A stretch of DNA of 64,000 bases from Polynucleobacter finlandensis (GTDB taxonomy: Bacteria > Pseudomonadota > Gammaproteobacteria > Burkholderiales > Burkholderiaceae): assembly GCF_018881755.1 (NCBI RefSeq), contig NZ_JACVPS010000002.1, positions 1 through 64,000 on the forward strand. Direction: 5' to 3'. The position numbers were made by a program, and so were the translations under genes. The notes below the pieces were generated by a model. It saw only the letters and a list, made by a program, of their open reading frames with translations. It was not told where the DNA came from and ran no database searches. Shown piece by piece: positions 1 to 7,595 of this stretch; the first letter of the stretch is position 1; every line of letters begins with the position of its first letter.

Positions 1-187
1 AAGCCTTGTTAGTTATTTGCTTAAACCTATATCTTTTTTTACCTTCAACTGTTTGATTGCTAACAAACGCAACCTCTTGCTCGCCATTGCTTGTATAGCT
101 TGAGTAATAGCTGGGTGAAAAAATCAAAGCAACTGAACCAAAAGCGTTTAATAGCAAGCCATAAAAACTCAGCGTTTGATTAAACAT
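1..187 (-). CDS. Partial small hypothetical membrane protein
   Basis: An open frame reads from an ATG at 185-187 off the left edge of the window, giving 62 visible residues with no stop. It begins MFNQTLSFYG and has a hydrophobic stretch at about residues 7-25, so an N-terminal membrane anchor is likely. It lies 17 bp downstream of the next small ORF on the same strand, and both follow the integrase, so it is probably cargo of the integrative element whose integrase is at 395-1648. I do not recognise a family. Confidence 0.4.
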   Translation of the reverse strand, partial: MFNQTLSFYGLLLNAFGSVALIFSPSYYSSYTSNGEQEVAFVSNQTVEGKKRYRFKQITNKA

Positions 188-204
188 TGACACTTATAAA
201 TCTC

Positions 205-375
205 TCACTTGTCAAAAGCTTGATTTAACAATATCAATGAAACACCTAAACCCAATAACACCTCTAACTCTTTCGCCCAGTCTGGTGCACTATCTTTACC
301 CATAGCAAAAAAAGTTATAAATGCGACCACTATCCATAATGCTAAAAGTATTAGTCTATCTTTCATATTTTTCAT
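205..375 (-). CDS. Small hypothetical membrane protein, 56 aa
   Basis: A complete ORF of 56 residues starting MKNMKDRLIL. It has one clear transmembrane segment (about residues 7-25) and a second hydrophobic stretch near the C-terminus (about 39-51) separated by a charged linker with DSAPDWAKE, which suggests a two-segment membrane protein. It sits 19 bp downstream of the integrase stop on the same strand and could be co-transcribed with it. No family is recognised. Small membrane proteins are common as accessory genes of integrative elements, but that role is only inferred. Confidence 0.45.
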   Translation of the reverse strand: MKNMKDRLILLALWIVVAFITFFAMGKDSAPDWAKELEVLLGLGVSLILLNQAFDK

Positions 376-394
376 TTAAGTATGTAAACATAAG

Positions 395-1648
395 TTATGC
401 CAGTCTATCAGCCGCCATCGTTGCTGTTAGCTTACTGTAATGTTTTTCAATCATTCCAACGCTTGTACCCATCTGCTTCGCAAGCGTATGTAAATCCGTT
501 CTATTTTCTGTAAGTTCCAATGTAGCATATGTGTGACGCAATGAATACAAGGTTCTGTTTTGTCCTGTAGCACTGTCTTTTATAAGCCCACTTGCCTTCA
601 TAAGCCATATAAATGTTGTGTGAAAACTTTTCGGCTGTTCTCCGTTGCTGTACTTAAACAAATACACATCGTGCTTCTCTGCTAATACTGTATCTAAATC
701 TTTTCCCTCAAATAAATCCTCTCTGCTAATCAGTCTCTCTAATGTTTCTCTTACATTATGTTTAGCAATCAATAAGCGTGAGCCTGTTTTGCCACTTACC
801 CATATGCGCAGATAACGCTTGTCTGTATTAGTGTCTGTGTACCACTCTATGTGTTTCCATTTAATGTGTAAGCTCTCTTTGCCACAGCGCATACCAGTAC
901 CAATCAATAACTCTATGTAGTCTCTACTCAACAAGCGCATTTCTTTAGCACGAGCACTGTGCCCACCTTCGCTGTAGCTTTCTAAAAAATCTAACAAGTA
1001 ATCAATCTCTGCTCGCGTGAAGCCTGGTCGTGCTTTGCCTTTCTCTCCACGCCTACTCATTTGCGCTGTCGGCAAGTTTTCACTCAACCATCCACGCTGT
1101 ATTGCTGTATCTATCACTCGTCTGTATGCGCTTGCGTGAGTTGCTAATGTGCTTGCTAACGGAATGCGTTTCATAAGTTCATTGCGCCACACTTCATACT
1201 TGCGCATAACTTCTGCGTCTATGTTTTCAATGTAGTAGTTTTCAAAAAACGGAACGAGATATTTGTTTATTGCTCTTATGTAGTCGCTGTTAGTCATTGG
1301 CTTTATGCCTGCGTCTATTTCTATTTGTATATCTTGTAAACATACTTTTGCGATAGCACCAAACTTGCGACGAGTAAATGACAGTCCTAAACGCTCTCTA
1401 AATCGTGCCTCGTCGTATATGTCACCTGCTGTGCGTATTGCGTAGTCTATGTTGTGATGCTTTGTGCTAACCCTGCGCCACTCCTTGTCATATAGCCTGT
1501 AGCGCATCTGCCATACGCTACTGTTTTCACGCTTATATAAAACAACATCCCCATCACGCAAGTAAACAATGCTGTCATTTTGTAAGGTGGTGAGGCTATT
1601 GCTACTTGTACTTTGTGTTTTAACTAACTGTGTAAATGGACGACGCAT
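395..1648 (-). CDS. Phage-type tyrosine recombinase/integrase
   Basis: A 417-residue site-specific tyrosine recombinase expected to cut and rejoin att sites. An N-terminal arm and SAM-like DNA-binding region (about 95-200) precede the catalytic domain (about 205-410). Catalytic candidates are R254 in TGMRCGKE, K287 in SGKTGS, R371 in YSLRHTYAT (the first His of the usual HxLR is Tyr) and nucleophile Y404 in EKHYSKL. The gene reads away from the intact tRNA-Phe, 268 bp from its 5' end. Most tRNA-targeting integrases lie on the 3' side of their tRNA, so this may belong to an element extending left out of the window with the tRNA at its right end. It is the only recombinase near the tRNA-Phe cassette array and the best candidate for building it. 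The ATG at 1646-1648 has no obvious ribosome binding site. Confidence 0.9.
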   Translation of the reverse strand: MRRPFTQLVKTQSTSSNSLTTLQNDSIVYLRDGDVVLYKRENSSVWQMRYRLYDKEWRRVSTKHHNIDYAIRTAGDIYDEARFRERLGLSFTRRKFGAIAKVCLQDIQIEIDAGIKPMTNSDYIRAINKYLVPFFENYYIENIDAEVMRKYEVWRNELMKRIPLASTLATHASAYRRVIDTAIQRGWLSENLPTAQMSRRGEKGKARPGFTRAEIDYLLDFLESYSEGGHSARAKEMRLLSRDYIELLIGTGMRCGKESLHIKWKHIEWYTDTNTDKRYLRIWVSGKTGSRLLIAKHNVRETLERLISREDLFEGKDLDTVLAEKHDVYLFKYSNGEQPKSFHTTFIWLMKASGLIKDSATGQNRTLYSLRHTYATLELTENRTDLHTLAKQMGTSVGMIEKHYSKLTATMAADRLA

Positions 1649-1874
1649 TTTTACAGCGTAGTGTCAGCACAGCGTAAGGACAACCTGATTTTGGTGTGCT
1701 ACAACTGCTAACAGCAATATTTTGGTGGGTTTTGTATGCGTGTTGGGTGTGGTTTAAGTAAACGCAGGGTTTTTACAGTGGGACTAAATGGACACAGTGA
1801 AAACTATTTTGTATAGCGTACACACAGTAGAAAAGCTGATAACTACAAGGTGGAAACGCACAGTAGAGGATTTT

Positions 1875-1905
1875 TTAACAGCTTTAAGAACAGTTTGCGT
1901 ATAAT
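1875..1905 (+). promoter_or_regulatory. Likely tRNA-Phe promoter
   Basis: A perfect -10 hexamer TATAAT (1900-1905) lies 10 bp before the mature tRNA 5' end, with TTAACA (1875-1880) as a -35 candidate at a 19-bp spacer. The position fits a short 5' leader removed by RNase P. Confidence 0.55.
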
Positions 1906-1915
1906 AAGCAGTCTT

Positions 1916-1991
1916 GGCCTGGTAGCTCAGTCGGTAGAGCAGAGGATTGAAAATCCTTGTGTCGGTGGTTCGATTCCGCCCCGGGCCACCA
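1916..1991 (+). tRNA. tRNA-Phe (GAA), intact
   Basis: A 76-nt tRNA with encoded CCA. The acceptor stem GGCCTGG pairs with CCGGGCC, the D-stem GCTC with GAGC, and the anticodon stem GAGGA with TCCTT around loop TTGAAAA (anticodon GAA). The T-arm is GGTGG/CCGCC around TTCGATT. All stems pair, so the gene should be functional. It is the only complete copy seen here and is the parent of the half-tRNA repeats that follow to 15.9 kb. Its terminator follows immediately. Confidence 0.97.
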
Positions 1992-2291
1992 AGAAACACC
2001 AAAACCACCTTCGGGTGGTTTTTTCATTTGGTCTGGTGGGATTAACTCTTAAACCATCAATTCAAGCATTGCCAATAGGAGCGGGTATGTACTAGGTATA
2101 CCGGGCAATCTTTGTTCTATACATTGATTTTTCTAACTATAAACCTGCCCTAGATTGTTATTGGCCGGGGGAGACATCAAACTACTTTCTCGTAGTTTTT
2201 CATTTGTTCAATTTGGAACAAAACAACTCAGCGTCCCGAAGCTAGACACTTGAGATTTTCGAAGATTCAATATTTATAAGGAATAAATCAA
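1992..2291. other. Intergenic region after tRNA-Phe
   Basis: This holds the tRNA terminator (2001-2026) and the leader of the DUF1330 gene. A second hairpin with a T-run lies at about 2181-2212 (ACTAC/GTAGT stem, then TTTTTCATTTG). Together with the preceding GGCCGGGG it resembles the terminator half of the cassette repeat in spacing and ending, so it could be a very degraded copy. I see no convincing gene here. Confidence 0.5.
2001..2026 (+). terminator. Rho-independent terminator of tRNA-Phe
   Basis: AAAACCACC-TTCG-GGTGG followed by six T. The stem is capped by a stable TTCG tetraloop. This terminator is duplicated together with the tRNA 3' end in nearly every cassette repeat downstream. 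Confidence 0.9.
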
Positions 2292-2645
2292 ATGAAGAAA
2301 CTATTGGCCGTTTTATTGTTATGTGTATCAGCCTCCGTATTTGCTCAAACCAAACCAGCTTATCTCGTCTCGGAATTAACCATTAAAGACAGGGCAGGTT
2401 ACATGAAAGAATATGCGCCTAAAGCAGTTGCTATGTACACCAAGTTTGGCGGGACTTTTATTGTGGGGGGAGACAAAATTGAAGGGGTGTCTAACTTTGA
2501 TAAAAGCATAAACCGAGTGACCATTGCTAGATTTGATAGCTTTGAAAAGGCGCAGGCTATGGTAAATTCTCCAGAGCGTAAAGCTTTAGCTGAAAGTCGT
2601 GATAAATATGCATCATCACGACTTTATATTGTTGAAGGAAAGTAA
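2292..2645 (+). CDS. Secreted DUF1330-family protein
   Basis: A 117-residue protein with a signal peptide (residues 1-19, cleavage likely after SVFA) followed by a single DUF1330 domain, a small ferredoxin-like dimeric alpha/beta-barrel fold. Family features are the opening YLVSELTIKDRAGYMKEY, the central GGTFIVGG, and the C-terminal FDSFEKAQAMVNSPERKALAESR. The family's biochemical role is not firmly established. The start is supported by AAGGAA eight bases upstream of the ATG. It is the sole gene of the first cassette and ends just before a degenerate repeat. Confidence 0.85.
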   Translation: MKKLLAVLLLCVSASVFAQTKPAYLVSELTIKDRAGYMKEYAPKAVAMYTKFGGTFIVGGDKIEGVSNFDKSINRVTIARFDSFEKAQAMVNSPERKALAESRDKYASSRLYIVEGK

Positions 2646-2706
2646 CGGAATCACTCATCCTCGCCCCTGGTAGATTCCGCCCCGGGCCACCAAGAATTCT
2701 CAAAAC
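2646..2706 (+). repeat. Cassette repeat R1 (degenerate, no terminator)
   Basis: GGAAT-N5-ATCCT then CCCCTGG, TAGATTCCGCC and CCCCGGGCCACCAAG match the repeat, but the sequence diverges right after CAAGAAT and the CCACC/GGTGG terminator is missing. Confidence 0.85.
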
Positions 2707-2793
2707 ATTAGAGTTGGTCCATAGAATCTCTAGTGTAGGCCGCGGTCTGGCACCATTTCCCCTTTGTTTTCCAAATTCTCCCCGACTGGAATC

Positions 2794-2808
2794 GTCCTTT
2801 AAAAGGAC
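2794..2808. repeat. Palindrome P1 (GTCCTTT type)
   Basis: GTCCTTTAAAAGGAC, a perfect 15-bp palindrome around one central base. It is the G-to-C covariant version of the TGTCGTTT family and recurs at 13243-13257. Confidence 0.8.
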
Positions 2809-2888
2809 AGTTATTAATGGGGGATTTGTCATCCTTGTGTTGGTCAGTGTCGCTTAAATCGACGCTCATCTAGGGTCGGTGCTTGGGA

Positions 2889-2905
2889 TGTCGTTTTAAA
2901 CGACA
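2889..2905. repeat. Palindrome P2 (TGTCGTTT type)
   Basis: TGTCGTTTTAAACGACA, a 17-bp palindrome. A weaker variant sits at 2848-2864 (TGTCGCTTAAATCGACG). It lies directly before the truncated dehalogenase remnant. Confidence 0.85.
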
Positions 2906-2907
2906 AT

Positions 2908-2988
2908 AGAAATCCATGTGAAGGGATTGGTGAAAAACCAAACTATGAAGGCACCTCATTAACTGAGGTTTTAGAAGTCATTAAATGA
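2908..2988 (+). pseudogene. C-terminal remnant of a haloacid dehalogenase
   Basis: The reading frame ending at the TGA at 2986-2988 encodes IGEKPNYEGTSLTEVLEVIK. This closely matches the C-terminus of the intact type II haloacid dehalogenase at 18017-18703 (IGEKPNYEGNSLSKVLELIG). Only about 26 codons remain. The rest is gone, with palindrome P2 at the break. The remnant's TGA overlaps the ATG of the AEC transporter (ATGA), so an ancestral dehalogenase-transporter-GST operon was cut during cassette formation. Confidence 0.85.
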
Positions 2989-3857
2989 TTGAACGAATAC
3001 TCAGCATTACCTTACCCATCTTTGCCATAGTGTTGGCGGGATTTATTTATGGCCGAGTAAAAAAGCCGAATATGGCAGGCGCTAATCAAATCATTATTGA
3101 TTTAGCTTTGCCGTGCTTAATCTTTACGTCCTTATCAGCGAAACAATTTGAGTTAGCAAGCGCAAGCTTCTTTGTATTGGCCGCAACGATTGTGGTGATA
3201 TTTTCAGGACTTTTGATTTGGCCATTAGCAAAATATTCCGGTACTGGTGCTAAGGCCTTATTGCCCTCTGTGATGTTTGGTAATGTGGGCCCCATTGGTA
3301 TTCCATTAACCGTTCTGGCCTTTGGACCAGATGGCTTAGCCCCTGCCGTTTTGCTTCTGGTCTTTTCTAATATTCTTCATTTCTCAGTAGGCGTTGGGAT
3401 CATGAGTGGCAGGGTAGATGCCAAGCTGATTTATGCCAGCCCTTTAGTTTGGGCAACCATACTGGGCGTTCTATTTTCATGCTTTCACTTATCTTTACCA
3501 GAATGGATGAACATCCCCTTATCCATGGTGGGTAACATCTTGGTGCCGTTGATGCTTTTATCGCTGGGCACTCGATTAGCTGATAGCAAGATTGAGTATC
3601 TCAAGTTGGGGGCAATTGGATCTGCTTTATCTATAGTCTCGCGTCTATTAATAACTTACCTAGTTTTGATATTGATTCCTTTGGAGCCAATTCAAAAAGG
3701 CGCATTGATATTGTTTGCCGGACTACCCCCAGCAGTTTTTAACTATATGATTGCTGATCGATATAAACAAGAACCGGATAAGGTCGCTTCGATTGTCATT
3801 GTGGGACATTTACTATCTTTATTGGCTTTACCTTTAGTCCTTTGGTTGGCACTTTAA
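2985..3857 (+). CDS. AEC-family transporter (auxin efflux carrier type)
   Basis: A 290-residue integral membrane protein with about ten hydrophobic segments in two halves, typical of the AEC family (bacterial MdcF/MleP relatives that carry organic anions). Characteristic segments are the N-terminal PIFAIVLAGFIYGRV, the helix-breaking FGNVGPIGIPL in the first half and LFAGLPPAVFNYMIADRY in the second. Substrate cannot be read from sequence; malate-, malonate- or other carboxylate-like anions are usual. Its ATG overlaps the stop of the dehalogenase remnant, and the GST follows after 19 bp, suggesting an operon that once detoxified a haloacid. Confidence 0.88.
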   Translation: MIERILSITLPIFAIVLAGFIYGRVKKPNMAGANQIIIDLALPCLIFTSLSAKQFELASASFFVLAATIVVIFSGLLIWPLAKYSGTGAKALLPSVMFGNVGPIGIPLTVLAFGPDGLAPAVLLLVFSNILHFSVGVGIMSGRVDAKLIYASPLVWATILGVLFSCFHLSLPEWMNIPLSMVGNILVPLMLLSLGTRLADSKIEYLKLGAIGSALSIVSRLLITYLVLILIPLEPIQKGALILFAGLPPAVFNYMIADRYKQEPDKVASIVIVGHLLSLLALPLVLWLAL

Positions 3858-3876
3858 TTCATTTGAGAAAGAAAAT

Positions 3877-4560
3877 ATGCTTAAGCTCTACTATCACCCA
3901 TCACCTAATCCAGCAAAAGTAGCTCTTTATTTAGAAGAGACCAATACACCTTATGAAATTATTGTGACTGATACCCGCAAGGGCGATCAACACAAGCCAG
4001 AATTTAGAGCAATCAACCCAAATGGAAAGACGCCTGCTTTAGTTGATGGTGATATTAAGGTGTTTGATAGCAATGCCATCATGCTTTACTTAGGTGAAAA
4101 GATTGGTAAGTTTATGCCGGCAAATACGCCACAAGCCCATGCTGAGCTGTATTCATGGCTGATGTTTGTTGCTACTGGTATCGGGCCCTATTGTGGTCAA
4201 GCTGTTCATTTCAAGCACTTTGCCCCAGAGCCAAAAGAATATGCGGTCAATCGCTATGACTTTGAAGCATGGCGTCATTGGTTGTTAATTGAAGAGCGCC
4301 TAGCTAAACAGCCCTATATGCTCAGTGAATACAGCATTGTGGATATGTCTGTTTGGGGCTGGGCAAGAGTCATTCCATTTGTATTAGGCGAAGGCGCCTG
4401 GGAAAAACTACCTAGTGTGAAACGCCTTTTAGATGAGATCAATGCCAAGCCAAGTGCTCAAGCTGTTGAAGCTATTAAGACTAAGTACACCTTCAAGACA
4501 GAAGTAGATGAAGATTCGAGAAAGAATCTCTTTCCCAGCAACGAAAGACTCAAGAAGTAG
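3877..4560 (+). CDS. Glutathione S-transferase family protein
   Basis: A 227-residue cytosolic GST expected to conjugate or reduce substrates with glutathione. The N-terminal thioredoxin-fold domain (about 1-80) contains INPNGKTPALVDG with the cis-Pro and FDSNAIMLYLGE, whose Asp-Ser contacts the gamma-glutamyl group. The all-helical C-terminal domain follows (about 90-205) with SIVDMSVWGWARVIPF as the capping motif. It ends with TAG at 4558-4560, which forms the first bases of the next cassette repeat. It probably shares a transcript with the AEC transporter. Confidence 0.92.
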   Translation: MLKLYYHPSPNPAKVALYLEETNTPYEIIVTDTRKGDQHKPEFRAINPNGKTPALVDGDIKVFDSNAIMLYLGEKIGKFMPANTPQAHAELYSWLMFVATGIGPYCGQAVHFKHFAPEPKEYAVNRYDFEAWRHWLLIEERLAKQPYMLSEYSIVDMSVWGWARVIPFVLGEGAWEKLPSVKRLLDEINAKPSAQAVEAIKTKYTFKTEVDEDSRKNLFPSNERLKK

Positions 4561-4640
4561 GATGAAGCATCCTAGGCCTTGGTCGATTCCGCCCCGGGCC
4601 ACCAAGAAACACCAAAACCACCTTCGGGTGGTTTTTTAAT
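4559..4640 (+). repeat. Cassette repeat R2
   Basis: AGGAT-GAAGC-ATCCT (tRNA anticodon-stem equivalent, sharing the GST stop codon), then GGCCTTGGTCGATTCCGCC, CCCCGGGCCACCAAG and the CCACC-TTCG-GGTGG terminator with six T. Confidence 0.95.
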
Positions 4641-4685
4641 TTCCCCGTTGATAGAATCTAGCAAATACTAAAATAAAGGGAAGCA

Positions 4686-5240
4686 ATGAAAAAGATGGCA
4701 ATCTTGCTATGGATGCTATTAAGTCCAGCGGCCTTTGCTCAATCACAAAACTTTGAAGGTTTTGGTTTGTCAATTGATTACTCATTAAATTCCATTACAG
4801 ACAAATCTACTCCGGGCGATTCAGCTACCAGTAGAAGCGGCGTTCCTAGCATTACCGCTGATGCTTATAGGGCAATCAATGATCAATGGTTGATTGGAGT
4901 GTATGGTTCATACGATTTAGGCACCACAGATACTTCTGGCACAGATCCAGATGCCCATCATCCGATTGAAGCTGGCGGAAAAGTGGGTTACGCATTTACA
5001 GAAAAATTAATGGCCTATGTCAAGCTTGGCTACTCCTGGTCTAAGTATTCATCTCCTGGCTACTATCAATGGATTAATGGGCCTAGTTACGGCATCGGCG
5101 CCGAGTATTTGTTGACCAAAAACCTATTTACAAGGGTTGAGGTGTCTCAACAAAACTACAAGACTGTTTACTGGAGTGATGGCTCTAGCGATAAGGTCAA
5201 TATCAATTCTTATGGCATTTCTTTAGGCTGGAGATTCTAG
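4686..5240 (+). CDS. Small outer-membrane beta-barrel protein
   Basis: 184 residues with a signal peptide (1-18, cleavage after AFA) and an alternating polar/aromatic pattern ending in GISLGWRF, whose terminal Phe is the usual BAM recognition signal. Size and the repeated GxxxYxLxxxL strands fit an eight-stranded OmpA/OmpX-like barrel (porin superfamily, Opa-like). GGGAAGCA precedes the ATG. It is the only gene of its cassette and its stop codon TAG (5238-5240) lies in the downstream repeat. Function is unknown. Confidence 0.82.
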   Translation: MKKMAILLWMLLSPAAFAQSQNFEGFGLSIDYSLNSITDKSTPGDSATSRSGVPSITADAYRAINDQWLIGVYGSYDLGTTDTSGTDPDAHHPIEAGGKVGYAFTEKLMAYVKLGYSWSKYSSPGYYQWINGPSYGIGAEYLLTKNLFTRVEVSQQNYKTVYWSDGSSDKVNINSYGISLGWRF

Positions 5241-5321
5241 GATCAGACATCCTCGGCCCTGGTCGATTCCGCCCCGGGCCACCAAGAAACATCAAAACCA
5301 CCTACGGGTGGTTTTTTCATT
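5239..5321 (+). repeat. Cassette repeat R3
   Basis: AGGAT-CAGAC-ATCCT, CGGCCCTGG, TCGATTCCGCC, CCCCGGGCCACCAAG, then the terminator with a changed loop (CCACC-TACG-GGTGG) and six T. It begins inside the stop codon of the preceding gene. Confidence 0.95.
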
Positions 5322-5393
5322 TGCTGTCGCACTTCAATTCTTTGGCCGTGATATTCTGATTTTGTAGCTTATAAAAATAAATTGGAGACAAAA

Positions 5394-6350
5394 ATGAGGT
5401 TAGTCCACATTCTGGTTGCGGCATTGCTTGCTATCAACTTTTCAAATGTAATGGCAGAAAAAAATAACTTTAGTAGCGTACAAAGCGTCGAACACTGGGT
5501 TCAAAATGGCGACATCAAGATATATGTTTGGGAAAAATTTACTGGTAGCCCAAAAAATAAACCAGTGATTGTCTTGGCTCACGGTTCCGCTACAGCAGGC
5601 AAGGAATCTTTTGATTTACGAGTTCCAAGTAAGCCAGACATTAGCCTAATGGATGTATTGGCCAAACAAGGCTTCGATGTATTTGCTTTAGATATTAGAG
5701 GCTTTGGAAGGTCCACGCATCCAGAGCAACATTTCACTACAGAGGATGCCGCAAGCGATCTAAACGCAACCGTTGATTTTGTAATGAAAGCCAGAAATGT
5801 TCCCAAGGTAAAGTTGTTGGCTTGGTCATATGCTACGCAATATGGCGGCCTATTTGTGATGGCGCACCCAGAAAAAGTGGATCGCTATGTTTCTTATGCT
5901 CAGATGGGAATCGATAGTATTGATATTGGTAAGCGTAGGGCGAATTTAAAAACCTATCAAGAAAAGGTCTATATACAAATTCCTGAAGCAGGATGGCACG
6001 GGCGATTCTATTCACTTACACCTAAAGAAGATAATTTCCCAGAGGTTGTGGATGCTTATGCTAAAAGTGCCGCCGCCGTTGAGGTAAACACTGCTACAAG
6101 TCCCCAACTAGATTTAGTTACTAAATTGCCAATGCTCAACCCGACCCAGATCATTGTTCCGACGATGATCATTCACGGTCAATATGACGACGTAGCCGAT
6201 ACCAAGCAATTGATGCCTTTCTTTGAGCAATTGCCCAATTCTAATAAGCGCTATGTAGTTGTTCCTAACGCTGGGCATATGATGATGTACCAAAAGGGTT
6301 ACTCCATCTTCCAGCAGGCCATTTCTGATTATTTCAAAGAGCAGTTTTAG
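5394..6350 (+). CDS. Secreted alpha/beta hydrolase
   Basis: 318 residues with a signal peptide (1-21, cleavage after NVMA), so probably periplasmic. The alpha/beta-hydrolase core shows VIVLAHGSATAG (oxyanion region), FALDIRGFGRS, the nucleophile elbow LAWSYA with Ser near residue 145, IIHGQYDDVAD (acid) and PNAGHMMM (catalytic His). The elbow reads A-W-S-Y-A and so departs from strict GxSxG. An ATG at 5394 is preferred over the in-frame TTG at 5382 because GGAG lies seven bases before it. Substrate is unknown. It pairs with a second secreted hydrolase 37 bp downstream. Confidence 0.85.
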   Translation: MRLVHILVAALLAINFSNVMAEKNNFSSVQSVEHWVQNGDIKIYVWEKFTGSPKNKPVIVLAHGSATAGKESFDLRVPSKPDISLMDVLAKQGFDVFALDIRGFGRSTHPEQHFTTEDAASDLNATVDFVMKARNVPKVKLLAWSYATQYGGLFVMAHPEKVDRYVSYAQMGIDSIDIGKRRANLKTYQEKVYIQIPEAGWHGRFYSLTPKEDNFPEVVDAYAKSAAAVEVNTATSPQLDLVTKLPMLNPTQIIVPTMIIHGQYDDVADTKQLMPFFEQLPNSNKRYVVVPNAGHMMMYQKGYSIFQQAISDYFKEQF

Positions 6351-6387
6351 ATTCCTTACGCTTTAAAAAACAAATAATGGAGATAAA

Positions 6388-7287
6388 ATGAAATTAATAA
6401 AATTTATTCTGGCTGGCACCATTGCTGTTAGTGTGAATAATCTTTGGGCCCAAAGCTTTCCAGATTGGCATCAAATGGATCAGCAGACGCTGGACGACTC
6501 CTATAACAATACTAAAGCCGTTCCTGAAAGTCCGGCAATGTTCAATGCGTGGATTGAAAGAAGCAAAGCCTTTAGGGCCGCTCACTCTCAATATTTAGAT
6601 ATATCTTATGGCACCCTTGAGCGTGAAAAAATAGATTACTACTCCGCCGGACCAAATACACCAGTAGTGATATTTATTCACGGTGGATTTTGGCAAGCAC
6701 GGTCTAAAAATGATTTTGCTTTTCTGGCAGAAAATTATCTTAAAGAGGGTATCAGCGTAGCTATGGTCGGCTACCCATTGGCGCCCCAGGCAAATATGGA
6801 TCAAATTGTTGCTTCTTCTGAAAAGGCGGTTAAATTTATCAGTCAACATCTTTCAGAATGGGGCGGCAATCCAAAGAATGTAGTTTTATCTGGCTGGTCT
6901 TCGGGCGGCCATTTATCCGTTACTTCTATCAACGGGATGAAAGTAAAGGCCGTTGTGCCCATCAGTGGTATTTTTGAATTAGAGCCTCTAACTGGATCAT
7001 TCCTTAATAAAAATCTTCAAATGGATGTGGCGATTGCCAAAAGAAATTCACCTATGTTGAATTTGCCAACGGGTAAAACCCCAATTTACTTATTTGTTGG
7101 TGGTATTGAATTAAGTGAAATGCGTCGACAGTCTTATGATTTTGCTGATAAATTGAAGGCAAGTAAGTATCCGGTTGTATTTGTAGATATTCCAGGAAAA
7201 GATCACTACACAATGCTCGAGCAATTTGAGTTTCCTGAAGGAGCTATCCACAGCAGGATAGTTTCGGTAATAAAGCAGAAGAATTAA
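6388..7287 (+). CDS. Secreted alpha/beta hydrolase, HGGxW type
   Basis: 299 residues with a signal peptide (1-21). It carries HGGFW (residues 98-102) as the oxyanion motif and GWSSG (169-173, nucleophile S171), with GKDHYT near 270 providing the catalytic His. The HGGxW signature is shared with kynurenine formamidases and other carboxylesterases of the HSL-like group, so an arylformamidase or esterase activity is possible but unproven. GGAG precedes the ATG by five bases. It shares a cassette and probably a transcript with the hydrolase upstream. The stop TAA lies within the next repeat. Confidence 0.85.
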   Translation: MKLIKFILAGTIAVSVNNLWAQSFPDWHQMDQQTLDDSYNNTKAVPESPAMFNAWIERSKAFRAAHSQYLDISYGTLEREKIDYYSAGPNTPVVIFIHGGFWQARSKNDFAFLAENYLKEGISVAMVGYPLAPQANMDQIVASSEKAVKFISQHLSEWGGNPKNVVLSGWSSGGHLSVTSINGMKVKAVVPISGIFELEPLTGSFLNKNLQMDVAIAKRNSPMLNLPTGKTPIYLFVGGIELSEMRRQSYDFADKLKASKYPVVFVDIPGKDHYTMLEQFEFPEGAIHSRIVSVIKQKN

Positions 7288-7365
7288 CCATCCTCGGCCC
7301 TGGTCGATTCCGCCCTCAGCCACCAAGAAACACCAAAACCACCTTCGGGTGGTTTTTTTTCATTG
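7280..7365 (+). repeat. Cassette repeat R4
   Basis: AGAAT-TAACC-ATCCT, CGGCCCTGG, TCGATTCCGCC, then CTCAGCCACCAAG (the acceptor strand is mutated relative to CCGGGCC), and a terminator with an eight-T run. The hydrolase stop TAA (7285-7287) lies in the loop equivalent to the anticodon loop. Confidence 0.95.
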
Positions 7366-7398
7366 GTGCTGACGGATGAGATCCCGATGTATGAGGTC

Positions 7399-7428
7399 AA
7401 AAAAATGCCCGCATATATCTGCGGGCAA
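7399..7428 (-). terminator. Rho-independent terminator of the small-peptide gene
   Basis: On the minus strand TGCCCGCA pairs with TGCGGGCA and is followed by a run of seven T. It lies about 27 bp downstream of the 46-residue ORF, which supports that ORF as a real transcription unit. Confidence 0.75.
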
Positions 7429-7454
7429 AGATGTTTACTGCGAGAAAACTGTTC

Positions 7455-7595
7455 TTAATTCGAGCAAGCTTGATTTAGGTAGGTAATCATCCCATCTTTA
7501 GTAAAACCAATTTTGCCCACTTCCAATGTTGATGCGCTTACGACACCTACAAACAATCCAATAACAAACCCGACAACTAAATGTTTCATCCCCAT
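7455..7595 (-). CDS. Small secreted or membrane-anchored peptide, 46 aa
   Basis: A 46-residue ORF starting MGMKHLVVGFVIGLFVGVVS. It has an N-terminal hydrophobic segment with a plausible signal cleavage after VSA, and a short polar tail with one Cys near the end. The start is supported by GGGAG six bases before the ATG, and a good terminator follows. It is the only gene of its cassette and runs opposite to most cassette genes. No family is recognised; a toxin-like or envelope peptide is possible but nothing proves it. Confidence 0.55.
   Translation of the reverse strand: MGMKHLVVGFVIGLFVGVVSASTLEVGKIGFTKDGMITYLNQACSN

Noticed and set aside
1784..2095. ORFs across the tRNA-Phe gene
   Set aside because: Both strands are open by chance over the tRNA; similar readings recur at every repeat.
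2557..2832. Minus-strand ORF over R1 and palindrome P1
   Set aside because: It runs antisense to the DUF1330 gene and through a repeat; no coding character.
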